53,396 nt of DNA from Chara braunii (taxonomy: Eukaryota > Streptophyta > Charophyceae > Charales > Characeae): assembly GCA_003427395.1 (NCBI GenBank), contig BFEA01000252.1, positions 291,485-344,880 of the forward strand, in the 5' to 3' direction. Below the pieces are notes generated by a model. It was not told the origin of the DNA. It did no database searches and saw nothing but the letters and a program-made list of their open reading frames with translations. Shown here one piece after another: positions 1-10,900 of the stretch. Each line of letters begins with the position of its first letter. The stretch's first letter is position 1. A program made the translations under genes and the position numbers.

Positions 1-330
1 AAAAAAAAAACACGACTTTCTGAGATGCTCCTGACCGCATAGATTCTGCAAAACGACAAAAAAAATCCCCCAAGCGTGAGACTACATAATTAAGGATCGT
101 TACGTAATGATTGAAAGGTACGGAAGGGCATCGCCGCGCCAGTCACGAATTGTGAAAAAGACAAATGTAAGTCCATGGCGGATGTATCTGCTTATGTTTC
201 TGCGGAAGATACATCCTCCATTGCGCACATTCCGGCAGTGGTGTGGCGAGGCCCTATTTTGTATGAAAGTCACCTTTTGTACCAGCGTATGTTTTTTTTC
301 AACTTTTTTTTCGGGTCCTCACATGTACGG

Positions 331-355
331 AAAAAAAAAAAAAAAAAAAAAAAAA
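331..355. repeat. Poly-A tract
   Basis: An uninterrupted run of 25 A. A second run of 27 A lies at 731-757. Several short A/T-runs crowd the first kilobase, typical of retrocopy tails and low-complexity nuclear DNA. Open frames crossing them are polylysine artefacts. Confidence 0.9.
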
Positions 356-481
356 GGGCAGCGACCATAGCCGCAAGTGCTACCTTTCGGGCTCGTCCCA
401 AAGGCAAACGGATTGACGAAAAGAATCTTATCGACACCCTACAAAGAAAAGATTAAAAAAATAGAGAAACAAAAAATAAAT

Positions 482-499
482 GTCCTTCGGGACATCCGT

Positions 500-531
<32 letters not shown>

Positions 532-547
532 GGCCCCTGCATAAGGA
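482..547 (+). pseudogene. Truncated U6 snRNA retrocopy with A-rich tail
   Basis: The 5' two thirds of U6 spliceosomal RNA is recognisable: the GTCC-TTCG-GGAC 5' hairpin, the AAAATTGGAACGATACAGAG segment, and the near-invariant AGATTAGCATGGCCCCTGC stretch. Homology stops after CTGCATAAGG and is followed directly by an A-rich run, so the 3' stem and the U-tract are missing. No TATA-like or plant USE-like element precedes it, only A-rich sequence. Truncation plus an A tail fits a LINE-type retrocopy, not a working gene. The C of the invariant GCGCAAGG is changed to T. Confidence 0.85.
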
Positions 548-1329
548 AACAAAAAAAAAAAAAAACACGATAAAGCGGCATTTTGCTGGCCGAGGAGCTA
601 GCTTCTCGTGTGGGAGAGGAGGCCGTCACTTTTTTTTTCTTTTTTCTTTTTTTTTAAGCCAGGTTGTTGTAGAGGTTGGATGCTAGACATATGACAGTTA
701 AGCGACCGATGTACACAAAGTAATAACTCGAAAAAAAAAAAAAAAAAAAAAAAAAAAGGCTCGGGTTTGGTTCATGGTTCGGATGAGTCAATCAACTCAG
801 CAGATTCATTCCCTGTCCCGCCGCAACCGACAACTGAAATACGTTAAAAATTTGAAAAAAAAAAAAAAACGAAAAAAAAAAAAGGAACAAGTTTTCAAAG
901 CCAGAGAAGAAGCTCTAAGCTCAAAGCTAAATAGAGAGAGAGAGAGGCAGTGGAAGAGAGAAAGGGAGAGGGAGGGGGGGGGGAAGGGGACTGTGGTTTA
1001 CAAAAAAGAATAGAACAACGGGGAGAAAAGAAGCGAGCCGATTAATCCAGAAGCTTCCGTAGAAGACTTGCCGTATTAATAAGAAAATCACGAACTCTAA
1101 ACATGAAAAATGGATTTAAAATTTTAAATATTAAAATGAATTATCTCGCCCTTGGGTCATGAAAAGGTGGGAGAAGAACAAAGACTTCCCACAGCAAAAA
1201 TTACACGCCGGAAAACGGGAAAGGGGGGGGAGGCGGAGAGGGGGGGGGGGGATTTGGACACCCTACATGCCGAGATGTTACGATTTTCGGGAGAGAGGAG
1301 AAAGAGTGCGAGTGAGAGACCGAAGAGGG

Positions 1330-1331
<2 letters not shown>

Positions 1332-1375
<44 letters not shown>

Positions 1376-1384
1376 GAGAGAGAG
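1332..1384. repeat. (GA)n microsatellite
   Basis: Nearly pure GA dinucleotides in a purine-rich stretch running to about 1430. The opposite (CT)n tract lies at 1586-1672. Confidence 0.95.
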
Positions 1385-1585
1385 GGCGGGCGGAAGGGAG
1401 GGAGAGAGACAGAGAGAAACAGGGACTCGAGAGAATTTGAAATCAGTTACATTCAGGAATGTAGTCTTTCAGTAGATTACTAGATTGATATGAAAACTTT
1501 CAATCTTTTCGAAAAGCATCAATGATATCCAACGGATAGTTATCACACTTCCGAGCTCCGACATGCATATGCGTCCGAACCTGTG

Positions 1586-1672
<87 letters not shown>
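1586..1672. repeat. (CT)n microsatellite
   Basis: About 87 bases of pure CT dinucleotide on the plus strand. Open frames on either strand here encode Arg-Glu or Ser-Leu polymers and are not genes. Confidence 0.97.
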
Positions 1673-1678
<6 letters not shown>

Positions 1679-2205
1679 CTGTGGGATCATGTCCCGCAAC
1701 GCACTATATCATAACCGTGACTGAATTACGAAGTTTCACAGAAATGACTTCGATTGATGCATCGGCACTTTTCCAGATGCACTACGAACAATTCATACGA
1801 TGCGACTTTTCCTCAAAGTTGTGTTTTAACCTCCAAATTTACTGTAATTCGTTTAAAATTTTAAAATGGTATGCATTTTATTTCTCTTTTCTTTTCCCCG
1901 AAAGGCGGGCACTACTAGCCGCTAAATTCTGATTGTGTGCCTCTGATTCCATCAGACGGATCCGAACACGTTTTCTGTTTACTAACAGTTCGTTATATGC
2001 GTGCGTGTAACAGTCAGCCGCATCGGCTGCGGCTTTTTTCTTTTCCGCAGAAGCAAAGCTATTTGCTTTTTTATTTTTCAATTTCAGGTTTTGTTACATT
2101 TTGTATACAAAGTTCACAAGTTATCATAATGCCAAAGAGAAAAATAAAAGTTCCTGAATTTTGCCGACCGACAATGCCAGACATATATTTTTCATAAATT
2201 TGTCA

Positions 2206-2300
2206 ATGTATATATCTATCTATATATCTCTATATCAATCTATCTATCTATCTATCTATCTATATATCTATATATCTATATATATAAATGTATATAGACA
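2206..2300. repeat. TATC/TA-rich microsatellite
   Basis: Imperfect TATC and TA repeats immediately left of the fold-back element at 2328-2482. Confidence 0.9.
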
Positions 2301-2327
2301 TATATAGTCTGTTTGACGATATACAAG

Positions 2328-2482
2328 TATGTCACATCCCGTCGTTTGTTGTCCTCTTCTCCCTCTCTGCCTACGGTTTACCGGGCTATATATCATCACA
2401 TATATATCGTCACAAACAGAACTGCCCGGTAAACCGTAGGCAGAGAGAGAGAAGAGGACAAAAAACGAGGGGCTGTGACAAA
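2328..2482. mobile_element. Fold-back (inverted-repeat) element
   Basis: Two arms of roughly 57 bases face each other (about 2328-2386 and 2424-2482). The core arms 2343-2385 and 2425-2467 are almost perfect reverse complements and meet around CCGGG/CCCGG, with a loop of about 40 AT-rich bases. TGTCACA occurs at the outer ends of both arms. A third copy of the right-arm sequence is at about 49430-49500, so this is a dispersed family. The flanks are TA-rich, but I cannot define a target duplication. It would lie in the first intron of the thioredoxin-like gene to its right. Confidence 0.75.
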
Positions 2483-2629
2483 CTGTATATGTATATATGC
2501 ATATATTTCATACACGACGGAGAACAGGAGGGCTGAATGAACGGAGGGCAACTAGGCAAATTGACGAAATGAGGATGCAGAAACCTTTCTTCCTCTCCCC
2601 CTTCCCCCCCCTCTTCCCTGCCCACCTAC

Positions 2630-2874
2630 CATTCTGCGTAGAACATCACCAAGGAGTGACCCTGCGTTTCCTGTACCAGTGTTTCGTCCGTGAGCAATGC
2701 CACAGCCTCATGTAGAGGCAAGTCGTCGGAATCTGCCAGGGCGACATCCAGCTTAACCAAATAGGAAAATGTGACGCATAAGGAAAGCATTAGCAGTGCG
2801 ATGCGCCAGGGGCGCGCCGATGACTGGGCGCGCCAATGCGAGGGCGCCCATGCGCGGCAAATCCACGAGTCCAT
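2630..2874 (-). CDS. First exon of a secreted thioredoxin/PDI-like protein (partial)
   Basis: The minus-strand frame opens at ATG 2874 and runs 81 codons plus two bases to a splice-donor-like site (exon end ..GAATG, then GTAGGT, GT at 2629-2628). Residues about 22-47 form a hydrophobic signal peptide after an Arg-rich start, with a likely cleavage after VALA before DSDD. The exon ends in GHSLVMFYAEW, the beta strand that leads into the CGHC active site of protein disulfide isomerases, so the next exon should begin by completing Trp and reading Cys-x-x-Cys. That would make it an ER-lumen disulfide oxidoreductase or related thioredoxin-fold protein. The frame is open upstream to a GTG at 2997, but the ATG gives a better signal peptide. 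No downstream exon is seen between 1 and 2600, so introns are long or the gene is broken. Confidence 0.6.
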
Positions 2875-3240
2875 CTCCCTGCCACAGCTTAGGAAGGCGC
2901 TTGGCGCCAAGCAGCGAGCCGTTCCCACGCGCCACGTCGGCCTCCGCCGCCGCTGCTGAGCGGGATCTCCCCACCGTCGCAAACGACTTCCAGCCACGTC
3001 AGCAGCCCGCCCGGGAGAGTCGTCCCGCCGATCTCCCTTGCCCTGCTATGACGCGCTCCTCCCGAGCGCGGGGCATTGAAACCAGCAGCGCGAAACCCCT
3101 GCTCCCATGGAATCTCGACTCTAGAGGTTGTGACTCGTGAGGAAGGTCTGTTGACTGCTACGGTCGCTATTCGGGGGCAAGGTCCCACTTGCACGGATTA
3201 AGAGATTCTGACCGTTGATCTTTGGTATATACGGTCGATA
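2875..3240 (-). promoter_or_regulatory. GC-rich region upstream of the thioredoxin-like exon
   Basis: This stretch is clearly GC- and CpG-rich compared with the AT-rich DNA around it and lies directly 5' of the ATG at 2874 on the minus strand. Its position fits a promoter and 5' leader. I see no convincing TATA box and do not define a start site. Confidence 0.3.
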
Positions 3241-3802
3241 TCGCTTAACTCGTGTAAGTGGGACCTAGCCCCGGATGTCCTCCCGGCTTGTGGGTGGGTG
3301 GCGAAAAGGACGCAAAGCATACCCCCATACGAGGGGCCGAAGGGGGCAGGGGACAAGACGGCCTGCCACTGATGCCCCTACTACCCCCTATTGCATCCGC
3401 CGGATTGAGAAGGATTCGAAGGAATGGGCCACTGCGCCAGATGAGCTCTCCATGTGAATGTCTCATTTTATGTCAGGCTTCCCAAGAAAGGGTGCTTTGT
3501 TCTTGCGAAGCACCACCAATCTGCTCATAAGAATGGCCCTTTATGGGCCTCTCTGCACCCCTCTCAAAATGAAATGCTGTTCAGATGTCCCCAAAACCAC
3601 ACAGGTTTGTCTTGTAACCACCAGTACTTGGCCCATACATCGGCCGCTGGACATTATACATCGGCTGCTGGACCTTTTCGTGCATGTGCCGCAGCTTTCG
3701 GGGATCCGCCTCCAAAGCAAAATGGCTGCCCACGCCACTTCTTTTTTTTTTGGGCGCACTGGGTATTTCGAGGGTCGAGAAAAGAGCCTCGAAAGTACTG
3801 GT

Positions 3803-3985
3803 GGTTTAAAATTTTGCTTCGAAACTTTTATAAGATAGTTGTGAAATTTGTTTTTGGGTCCTGTCTAGATTCGACAGGTGATTGAATTGATTGGGCAGGG
3901 GTCTGACTAGGGCACTTCTGGCAGCGTGTTAGCACTCGGACCAAGCGCTCTACCCGACAACGGAGGACTCTTCAGCTGCCAGCGC
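3803..3985. repeat. Dispersed repeat, tandem copy 1 (tRNA-like segment on minus strand)
   Basis: This copy and the one at 4054-4250 share the order ATTTTGCTTCGAAACTTTT, AAGATAGTTGTGAA, CAGGTGATTGAATT, GGGCACTTCT, CTCGGACCAAG and AACGGAGGACTCTTC. On the minus strand, 3975-3900 reads GGTAGAGCGCTTGGTCCGAG followed by GTGCTAACACGC, which resembles the D-arm and anticodon part of a tRNA-derived SINE head. No good B box follows, so the SINE reading is tentative. A shared CCACACAGGTTTGTC at about 3598 and 4008 suggests a larger duplicated unit of about 410 bp. Confidence 0.6.
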
Positions 3986-4053
3986 TATCGCTTCAGCAAT
4001 GTTAGACCACACAGGTTTGTCATTCGCAAACTGTAAGGTTGTGTTGTGGCGAC

Positions 4054-4250
4054 GGTTTTTGAAATTTTGCTTCGAAACTTTTGTAAGATAGTTGTGAATT
4101 TTGTTTTAGGGTATTGTCCAGATCCAACAGGTGATTGAATTTTCGGGCAGGTGATCCTACAGAGGGCACTTCTACCAGCGCATATAATGCTCGGACCAAG
4201 TGTTGCTACCTGATAACGGAGGACTCTTCGGTTACAAGCGCTACTGCTAT
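4054..4250. repeat. Dispersed repeat, tandem copy 2
   Basis: Second copy of the repeat at 3803-3985, about 250 bases downstream, with scattered substitutions. It ends in GTTACAAGCGCTACTGC, where copy 1 has GCTGCCAGCGCTATCGC. Confidence 0.6.
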
Positions 4251-4389
4251 ACGCCCACTCGCCTTGTCGACGGGCCATCTAGGAAGTTTGGAGGAGAGAG
4301 AAAGAGTGGTCATCTCGAAAAGTTGGAAGGACCTCATCGTTCGTCATCCATCGTTCATTGCTTATAAGTCATCACTCATTGTCAAGTAA

Positions 4390-6680
4390 AGTGTCCACTG
4401 TCCAATACAACCGTTTTCGGTCCATCCATCACTAGAAATTGACAAGTCCCTTTTGCTTGTAAAAGATGTTTTTGTAGACGTATAGGTTTTTTAAGTGAAT
4501 TGGTCCCCATCCGCTAGTTAACCCATGACCTATCTTATTTGTTATTTTGTCGTCACAGAAAGAGATGCACTCGTCTCCTGTTGATTTGAATATGGCGTGC
4601 GAGGATAGTCATAGAGAACAAGAGATGATCTAGATGTGTTAGGAGGAAGGGGTGATTACAATGGATATAGATTCGGGCTAGATGCAAGTAGAGGGAAGGG
4701 AAACTCGTTTCAAGGTAAACACGGCGATAATGAAGTTTCTTGGTTAAACGACCACACAATAAAGGTAATTTTTAAAGATGGTGCTTGATTCATCCCTAAA
4801 GGAGTCAAGGATGACATTGTAAGGGCACATGACGCTAACATAGTAATAAACGATAATTTCAAAGCATAAAAATTTGAAAGAGGGCACGTGAAGCTAAAGA
4901 GTCTCAACGTGGTCTCACACATTGCAAAAAATTGAACAATTGCTCAGTGAAGGATCACAAACAAGGATGACATTCTAACAATGGCAAAAACAACTTATAA
5001 GTTGGAATTCAAGTCATGATTGACCAATACTCCACCATGGAAATAAAAAAGAGAGGCGGATTAACATACATTTTGGGTGGTTGTAGTTCATGTCCCCCTA
5101 AGGGTGATGTTATTCTTGAAGCTCAAATCAAGATAGGCAAAAGGGGTTGCCATTCAATCCTCATCATACGAAACCACATAAGTTTAAGCCAACTCTGGCA
5201 AATATGAAGTTTGACATCGATCCTAAGTAGGGGCGATTATGAAGGACAAGCTATGGGTGGAAACATTAGAAGGAAATTTGCTTCAAGTGAAGCTTACTTC
5301 GTCGGAAACCCTAAAATGCTGAAGACGGAGCATGTTCTTTCGCACTGACAAATAACGCAAAAGAGGTCAATGCGAGAGGAGTGATGGACAACACGAAGGC
5401 TCTATCGGTTAAGCTCAACAGGTGAATGGGCATGAGGTTTCGTATCGCTCTCCATATTAAGGTTCTATAGGTCACAAAAAAACGTCGTCGTCGAGGAGCA
5501 AAAACTTGTGCAGGGGTATCAACCTTATATAAGTTCGTATAACAACGTCTTTTCTTCAGGCCTCCAAGCAGGTGCAGGGGGTCCTCTTCCTCAGATCTAA
5601 CCGCAACATGCATGCAAGGTATTGCAACATGGTCGTTTTTTAGTCCACACTTCATGCCACGGGAAGCCTATATATCAGCAACAAAAAATATACTCATAAG
5701 TTCAACCTTCAAGTTATCAAGGATAATTTATAATTTTTCTTCAGGGAGATCCATTTTTTTTTCAATTCCCACAATTAAATAATAATTATACAGTAAAATC
5801 ACATTCTTTGTTTTTTTTTTTTTTCATCTTAAAAAATGTTATTACACTTTTAAAAGTTTTCGTCTTACTTTAAAATTGTTTTTCCAAGAATGGGGTATCC
5901 CTTCTTATTTGAACTGCATGCTAGAGACGGAAAGAAAGTCTAGATGAGTTTATAAAATATTTTAATCGGACTGTCATTCTATGTAAGGATTTCCAGTTAT
6001 AAATAGGTTAATCCAATATAAATTATAAGATATTCGTTGTAATAGAATGAAAGTTTAATTAAGATATTTAATAATTCCGTCAAAACTTTTATTCCATCTT
6101 CAACAAATAAATGTAGTTGGAAGGAAAATGTCATTTTTATACGGCAACTTATTAAATAAAACAAAAAATTTTATAATTTGACGATCATTGGAATATGATA
6201 ATTTTTAAATATTAATGTTTTTTTCTTAATGGAATGTTTTTTTCAACTTTCATTTATTGTGAAAATTTTGTTGTTAATCTCAAATCGTTATTTGTACATT
6301 CGAGTCAATTGTTGCTCTTCGCACCACCAATATGGCTGACGTCATTTAATTTTTCGCAGTTACAATGTCATTTACAAGCGTTACTCCACCACCTGAGACG
6401 GGTTTTCAAATTGATGAAGTTCTCGATCGGAGTATACCTATGCAAGGCAATGGGCAATCTTGCGATGAATGTCATGTAAACCACACTGAATAAACATCAA
6501 CAGAAGTATTGGTAATAACGCTCTGCAAGTTAAACGTGAGAAATTCATAACGTTTATTCCCTGATCCGAATCATCACGTAATCATATATTAAAAATAACA
6601 ATTTTTGGTAGCAAGAGGATTAGGTGTCAGACACTTGTCTCTCTTGCACGAAACAAAATTTAAAATCTCGAACTCAAAAT
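4390..6680. other. AT-rich stretch without recognisable gene
   Basis: Mostly AT-rich with no long open frame and no convincing domain. Small open frames (for example 5311-5655 minus) show no protein family I recognise. It may be decayed transposon DNA, but I cannot show that. Confidence 0.5.
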
Positions 6681-6689
6681 CCTCCCCCT

Positions 6690-6893
6690 GTTTTGCACCT
6701 CAATCTAAATATTATTTGGATTGATCTTGTTGAGAATCTTTATCTAATTAATGGTCCCTCTCATGATTTTTCCATGCCTTTTAAGATGGTAAATCTAATT
6801 AGACTAGCGATTCATGACAAGTTTTTGTTTCATATGGTCCCTCAGATGATCATGCCCAGAATAATTACAGACAATCACGAACTTCAAGGTGGA
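6690..6893 (+). pseudogene. Eroded Ty3/gypsy integrase-core relic
   Basis: A short plus-strand frame (within 6624-6896) reads NIIWIDLVENLYLINGPSHD, then DFSMPFKM, and near its end HMVPQMIMPRIITDNHE. These line up in order with the gypsy integrase core: Trp and first catalytic Asp block, the D-x-F-S-K-M block, and the P-x-x-I-x-(S/T)-D-(R/N) block carrying the second Asp. Spacing between blocks is shortened and the frame stops just after the second block, so only a decayed fragment remains. It is much more eroded than the integrase at 36.7-37.8 kb and may belong to another lineage. Confidence 0.4.
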
Positions 6894-6982
6894 TGAAAAA
6901 AAACAAAGGTTTTTTTTTATCATTCTCAGATACTCGTTTTCTTTCTAGCCAACTTGAAAAACTGGAATAACAGCTTGATGAT

Positions 6983-7230
6983 CTCAGACCGTTATCCCGC
7001 ATTTGGTTTTCAAAAGAAAGAAAGCAAGATCTCTTGCGAATCAGGGTTTCTCCCGGGAAACCGTCAGAATTGATAATCGAACTGGAAGCCAAGTTCATTA
7101 AGGATGGAAAACAAGTTTAATATTTTTTATAATGACCATATCCAGATCCTAGTTATCTAGTCAATCGATTCGTAGTCCCCTCATCAAGCTACCTTTTAAT
7201 CAAGGTCTTTTGTCCAATCTATGGGAGAAC
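6983..7230 (+). repeat. Dispersed repeat, copy 1 (with 18318-18575)
   Basis: This matches 18318-18575 along its length, for example AAGAAAG..GCAAGATCT, GAAACCGTCAGAATTGATAA, GAACTGGAAGCCAAGTT and CGATTCGTAGT. Both copies keep the same plus-strand frame for about 45 codons (core IWFSKER, DLL RI, KPSELIIELEAK), which suggests decay from a coding sequence. The right end joins an unrelated repeat unit at about 7250. Confidence 0.75.
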
Positions 7231-7252
7231 ACGTGGTGTGAGAGGGGTTAGT

Positions 7253-7385
7253 AGTGGGACGGAGGTGACGCGTCCTACTGGCGAGGGGGTCAGTCGGTAA
7301 ATTGAAATAGGGCATAGTAGCAACGGAGATGGTGACTCCGTTGTGATAAGTCTTGCCGGAGGGGGGTCAGGGGGAATTTTCAGGT
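7253..7385. repeat. Medium-copy repeat, unit 1 of 5
   Basis: The unit contains GGTAGGATGGAAATAGGGTA-like and GGAGATGGTGACTC-like segments and ends near TAAGTCTTGCCGGAG. Related units lie at about 7990-8110, 8165-8300, 17497-17620 and 17672-17800. Each comes as a pair or cluster beside the 7-kb/18-kb repeat, so the two loci look like copies of one compound repeat. Confidence 0.65.
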
Positions 7386-7989
7386 GGTTTGGGGGTGTTG
7401 AGCACGACCTGTGCATTGAAGAAGGCGGGTATTTCGAAGCCTTAGTTGCCGCGGTGTTTTCAATAGATTATCCGACAGTGGGTTATCGTCATCATATCCA
7501 TAAGGTTAGGGTTGGACAATGCCAGAACGATGTTGGCTGGAGTTGTGGTTGGGTTGCGCTGCCATGTAACCTGAGTATGCAGTGATTAGAGGCCTGGTAG
7601 ACAGATATGGGAAACTGTCGAGGGTGGAAGGCGGTCCAGTGGCTAAGCGCGAGTTGGTATTAGGACGATGCGGGTCGGAGCTAGGGTGGGTCGCACCGCC
7701 CTGTAACCCAGCCGTTGGGGGTGTGAGGCCTGAAAGAGCCTGGTATCTTGGATATGTGGGTTGAGGCAGCCGTGAGATAGTCCATTGATAGCATTAGGGC
7801 AACATGTTTTCGGTTGTATCGGCTTTCAGATAATCTCATTTGGATCTCCTTTTTCGCTTCTGGTGGTCTTGAGGTCGCTTCAGGATTGTGGGGGGTTCTT
7901 GCTACTCACTGTGGGTTTTTCTAATGCGGTTATATTCATAGATCTATGGTGGTTCAATGCCAGGACGTCGCTGGTTGGTGTTGGAAGTA

Positions 7990-8300
7990 GATGGTGAGAT
8001 ACCAAGCGTCGTACTAGTGAGGTGGCTAGTTGGTAGGATGGAAATAGGGTACAACAACAGCGGAGATGGTGGCTCTACTGCAGTAAGTCTTGCCAGAGTA
8101 AGGAGAAAATGATGGATGGGGGTTCTGGGACATTCTCCGAATTTTTGCTTATGTGAGTGGGGGAAGTAGATGGTGGGATAACAAGCGTTCTACTAGTGAG
8201 GGGGCTTGCTGGTAGGATGAAAATAGAGTATAGCAGCAGTGGAGATGGTGACTCTGTTGCAGTAAGTTTTGTCGGGGTGAGGTAAAGAGGATGGACGGGG
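7990..8300. repeat. Medium-copy repeat, units 2 and 3 in tandem
   Basis: Two units start at about 7990 and 8165. Each has AGATGGTG(A/G)GATA, CAAGCGT, CTACTAGTGAGG, GGTAGGATG(G)AAATAG, GCAGTAAGT(C/T)TT and a GAGT/GTGAGGT end. They are separated by about 175 bases. Confidence 0.7.
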
Positions 8301-8392
8301 TTTTCTAAGGCGGTTCCTGAAGTCTTATCTATTTTCAGAATTTTGTTATAGTAATTTTTAATCTGACTCCAATTTTTCTTCGCCAAAGTCGG

Positions 8393-8810
8393 TGTCGCGT
8401 GCGACGGTCCCGCACCCCACTGGGGGAGCGCTGGACCTCATGGTCGTGTCACGCAGGATTTATTCTTGAAGAACAACCAACCACTACTCCGACGGTGCGT
8501 GCGTGCTATACCTCTCACGACGCCCCATGACAGGTTGGGACGTCGCGAGGTACAACTCACCTCTACCCGAGGGGTTGTCACCACCCTCTGGTAGCCGTAT
8601 CCCTGTTGAGCTACCGACCCACATGCAAAGGTTTTTACATACCTTTGTAGAGGTAAGTCGGACGAGGGCGTTTGCTCGATCGCCGTAGCATAGACATACG
8701 TGCGGTTGAACGCCTAAGACTGACCCCTTTATATGTCGAGCATCGGGGCGCTGATCTCCCGGACCGACTTACTACTCAGGTCGACTCGATTGACGATCTC
8801 TCGAGCATAC
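8393..8810 (-). mobile_element. Relic LTR 3' end, same family as the giant element, reversed
   Basis: Read on the minus strand this matches the last ~420 bases of the LTRs at 30480-30904 and 51190-51610 segment by segment: CGTTCAACCGCACG, AAACGCCCTCG, TTTGCATGTGG, CTCAACAGGGATACGGCTACC, GGTGACAACCCC, TCGTGACACG, and the terminal GGTGCGGGACCG..GCGACA. The LTR edge is at 8393 (plus-strand TGTCG). No primer site lies outside it, so this was the outer end of a 3' LTR or a solo LTR. It keeps a splice-donor-like GAG-GTGAGT (GT at 8560-8559 minus). The hairpin array is absent, so the rest of the LTR is lost. Confidence 0.8.
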
Positions 8811-8885
8811 ATTACAGCAAGTTGACGATCTCTCGAGCATACATTACAGCAAGTTGACTATCTCTCGAGCATACATTACAGTAAC
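8790..8885. repeat. 32-bp tandem repeat, three copies
   Basis: Three near-identical 32-base units, each containing GATCTCTCGAGCATACATTA or a one-base variant, begin at 8790, 8822 and 8854. Confidence 0.95.
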
Positions 8886-8889
8886 TCTG

Positions 8890-10120
8890 ACCTACTTGTA
8901 CTTGACCAATTATACAAGCTATTTAAGTTTCCCCAAATGAATACATACATGAAGAATATGATTCAAAGGTTGAGACTAAAGGGCAAGGAGATGTTTTTGC
9001 ATTTCACATGACAAAGGCAAACATTAGGATGAACAAAGTTGAACTTTTGGAAGAGAAAACAATCAATCGACTCTTGGGCTTTCAAACAAGCATCACAAAT
9101 AAAAGTAGGCTCATGGCCTGTTAAAAACATGCATCAGAAATAAAAGATAAGATCATGGTCTTTCAAAGAAAATGACATAAATAAGGTTTTTGACCTTTGC
9201 CAATTATCATAATCTATTCAACATAAAGGAGGAAAAGTCGGAAATCCAAACCAAATGTACACATATGAGGTGTCAATGAAATGTCTAAGTCGAGGCTCAC
9301 ATAAGCATAAGTTCAACAATGTGAGTAGAGTGAATAGCACGTGGTTGGTGGTTTTACTGACCTGCAAACAAGTGTCAATCATATTACACAATCCTAGCAG
9401 AGTCAACCATTCATTCACTCCTACATACATTACACTTACACTTTCAAACCCCTCAGTCAGACATCCCCTTTTCGACTTTGTTATTCAAAGACCTCTTTTG
9501 ACCAAATACAGACCCTTCAGACACTGACTCGAAAATTAGAAATGTCATTTAGTTCAAGGGTTGATGCAAGGTGTGGGTGTAAAGGGTGAGTGAGGGTTGA
9601 GTTGGCGAACCAACCTGTTACCATAAGGCAACAACATGTAGTCTTGTACAGACTCACAATGAGTCTTCTTGAGCAAGATGACCTGCAATCACACACAGGT
9701 CACAAAGTCTTAACAACCCTACATGAAGTTCAACAATGTGAACTTCAATTCTAACGAAGGACTATAATATAGTCCGATCAAACGTAAGTATGAAGTAAGA
9801 AGACCCTCTCGGAAGCCTTCATCTCATACTTACTAGTCTATAGGGATTCTATCGAGCAATAGGATGACCGAGACATGAGTATCCTTCCACTTGTTTTTAG
9901 TCTAAGACAGACCATGGGATAACCCGCACAGGAGTACCCCACTTTTAGTCTGTCAACCTAACTATCTAAGATATGTATACACGTAGAGGCGCGTAATAGG
10001 ATGTTCCTCACCCTGGAGCCTTATCCTATCACCCGTCCTACATATATATATCAATCAGCCATAAAGCAACAGAGGGTGAATAAAAGTAAGGGTGTATACG
10101 ATGGGAATGAGAAATGACTT
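8890..10120. other. Intergenic stretch without recognisable feature
   Basis: Moderately AT-rich DNA without a long open frame, RNA gene or recognisable repeat. Short motifs recur (AAAGATAAGATCATGG and AATAAAAGTAGGCTCATGG near 9110-9160), suggesting old internal duplication. Confidence 0.45.
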
Positions 10121-10384
10121 CGCTTGTCTTCTTATTTCGTATTCTCTTTCTCATTCTCCTCATCCTTTTTCCTTATCTCCTTCTTCATTTCTCTTTTCTG
10201 TTTCCTTCCTTCTTTTCTTTTTCTTTACCTTTTCATTTCATCTTCCATTTCCTCCTGCCTAGATGACCCTGCGTGCACTCACACTTGCTCTAGGCCAGCG
10301 TGCACGAAGCCGTCGATGACTCTTGCTAGGCATGGGGTTCCACAATGCAAAACAAACGGTGTAAGTAATGAAATAGTAACAACA

Positions 10385-10385
<1 letters not shown>

Positions 10386-10460
<75 letters not shown>

Positions 10461-10520
10461 TAATAAATAATAATAATAATTATAATTATAATTATTATAA
10501 TAATAGTAATAATAGTAATA

Positions 10521-10562
<42 letters not shown>

Positions 10563-10563
10563 G
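10386..10563. repeat. (AAT)n microsatellite A
   Basis: AAT repeats with an interrupted centre (ATTATAATTATAATTATT at about 10480-10500). Poly-Asn, poly-Ile and poly-Tyr frames across it are artefacts. It heads the first cassette of the 10.4-14.2 kb tandem family. Confidence 0.95.
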
Positions 10564-10812
10564 TAATGCAAGGAATATAAGTGAGCACGATATACAGAAA
10601 ACAAAGTTATAATCAATCATGTAGAAGTTCAGATGGTCATGCAACAATTAGAGAGTTCAAATATACCAAGATTCCATATAAAAAAAAATAGAATGGTAGA
10701 GTAACCTTGTGAGTTAATGTCAAAACTTGTAGTATATTAAATATCGCTTCTACTGTCCGGTGCCCAGTCTACTCTACTTATCCCACCTATCCTACCTACG
10801 TTCTTGCAACAG

Positions 10813-10900
10813 GCTCACTCTTCCCTTGTCGACCAATGTTCATGACGTCAACACCAATGTTGACATCTCAAATTCGCCAAATACATTTCTCGTCTCCTCC
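10813..10900 (+). other. Exon-like cassette A
   Basis: It follows GCAACAG and reads GCTCACT..., with the frame T-N-V-H-D-V-N. It is homologous to the cassettes at 11361, 13474 and about 14135. It lacks the CAG-GTACGT end that the others carry, so it looks decayed. Confidence 0.35.

Noticed and set aside
2012-2043. GC-rich hairpin followed by a T run, like a bacterial terminator
   Set aside because: GCCGCA/TGCGGC plus TTTTTT occurs without any upstream gene in a eukaryotic, T-run-rich context, so chance is the better explanation.
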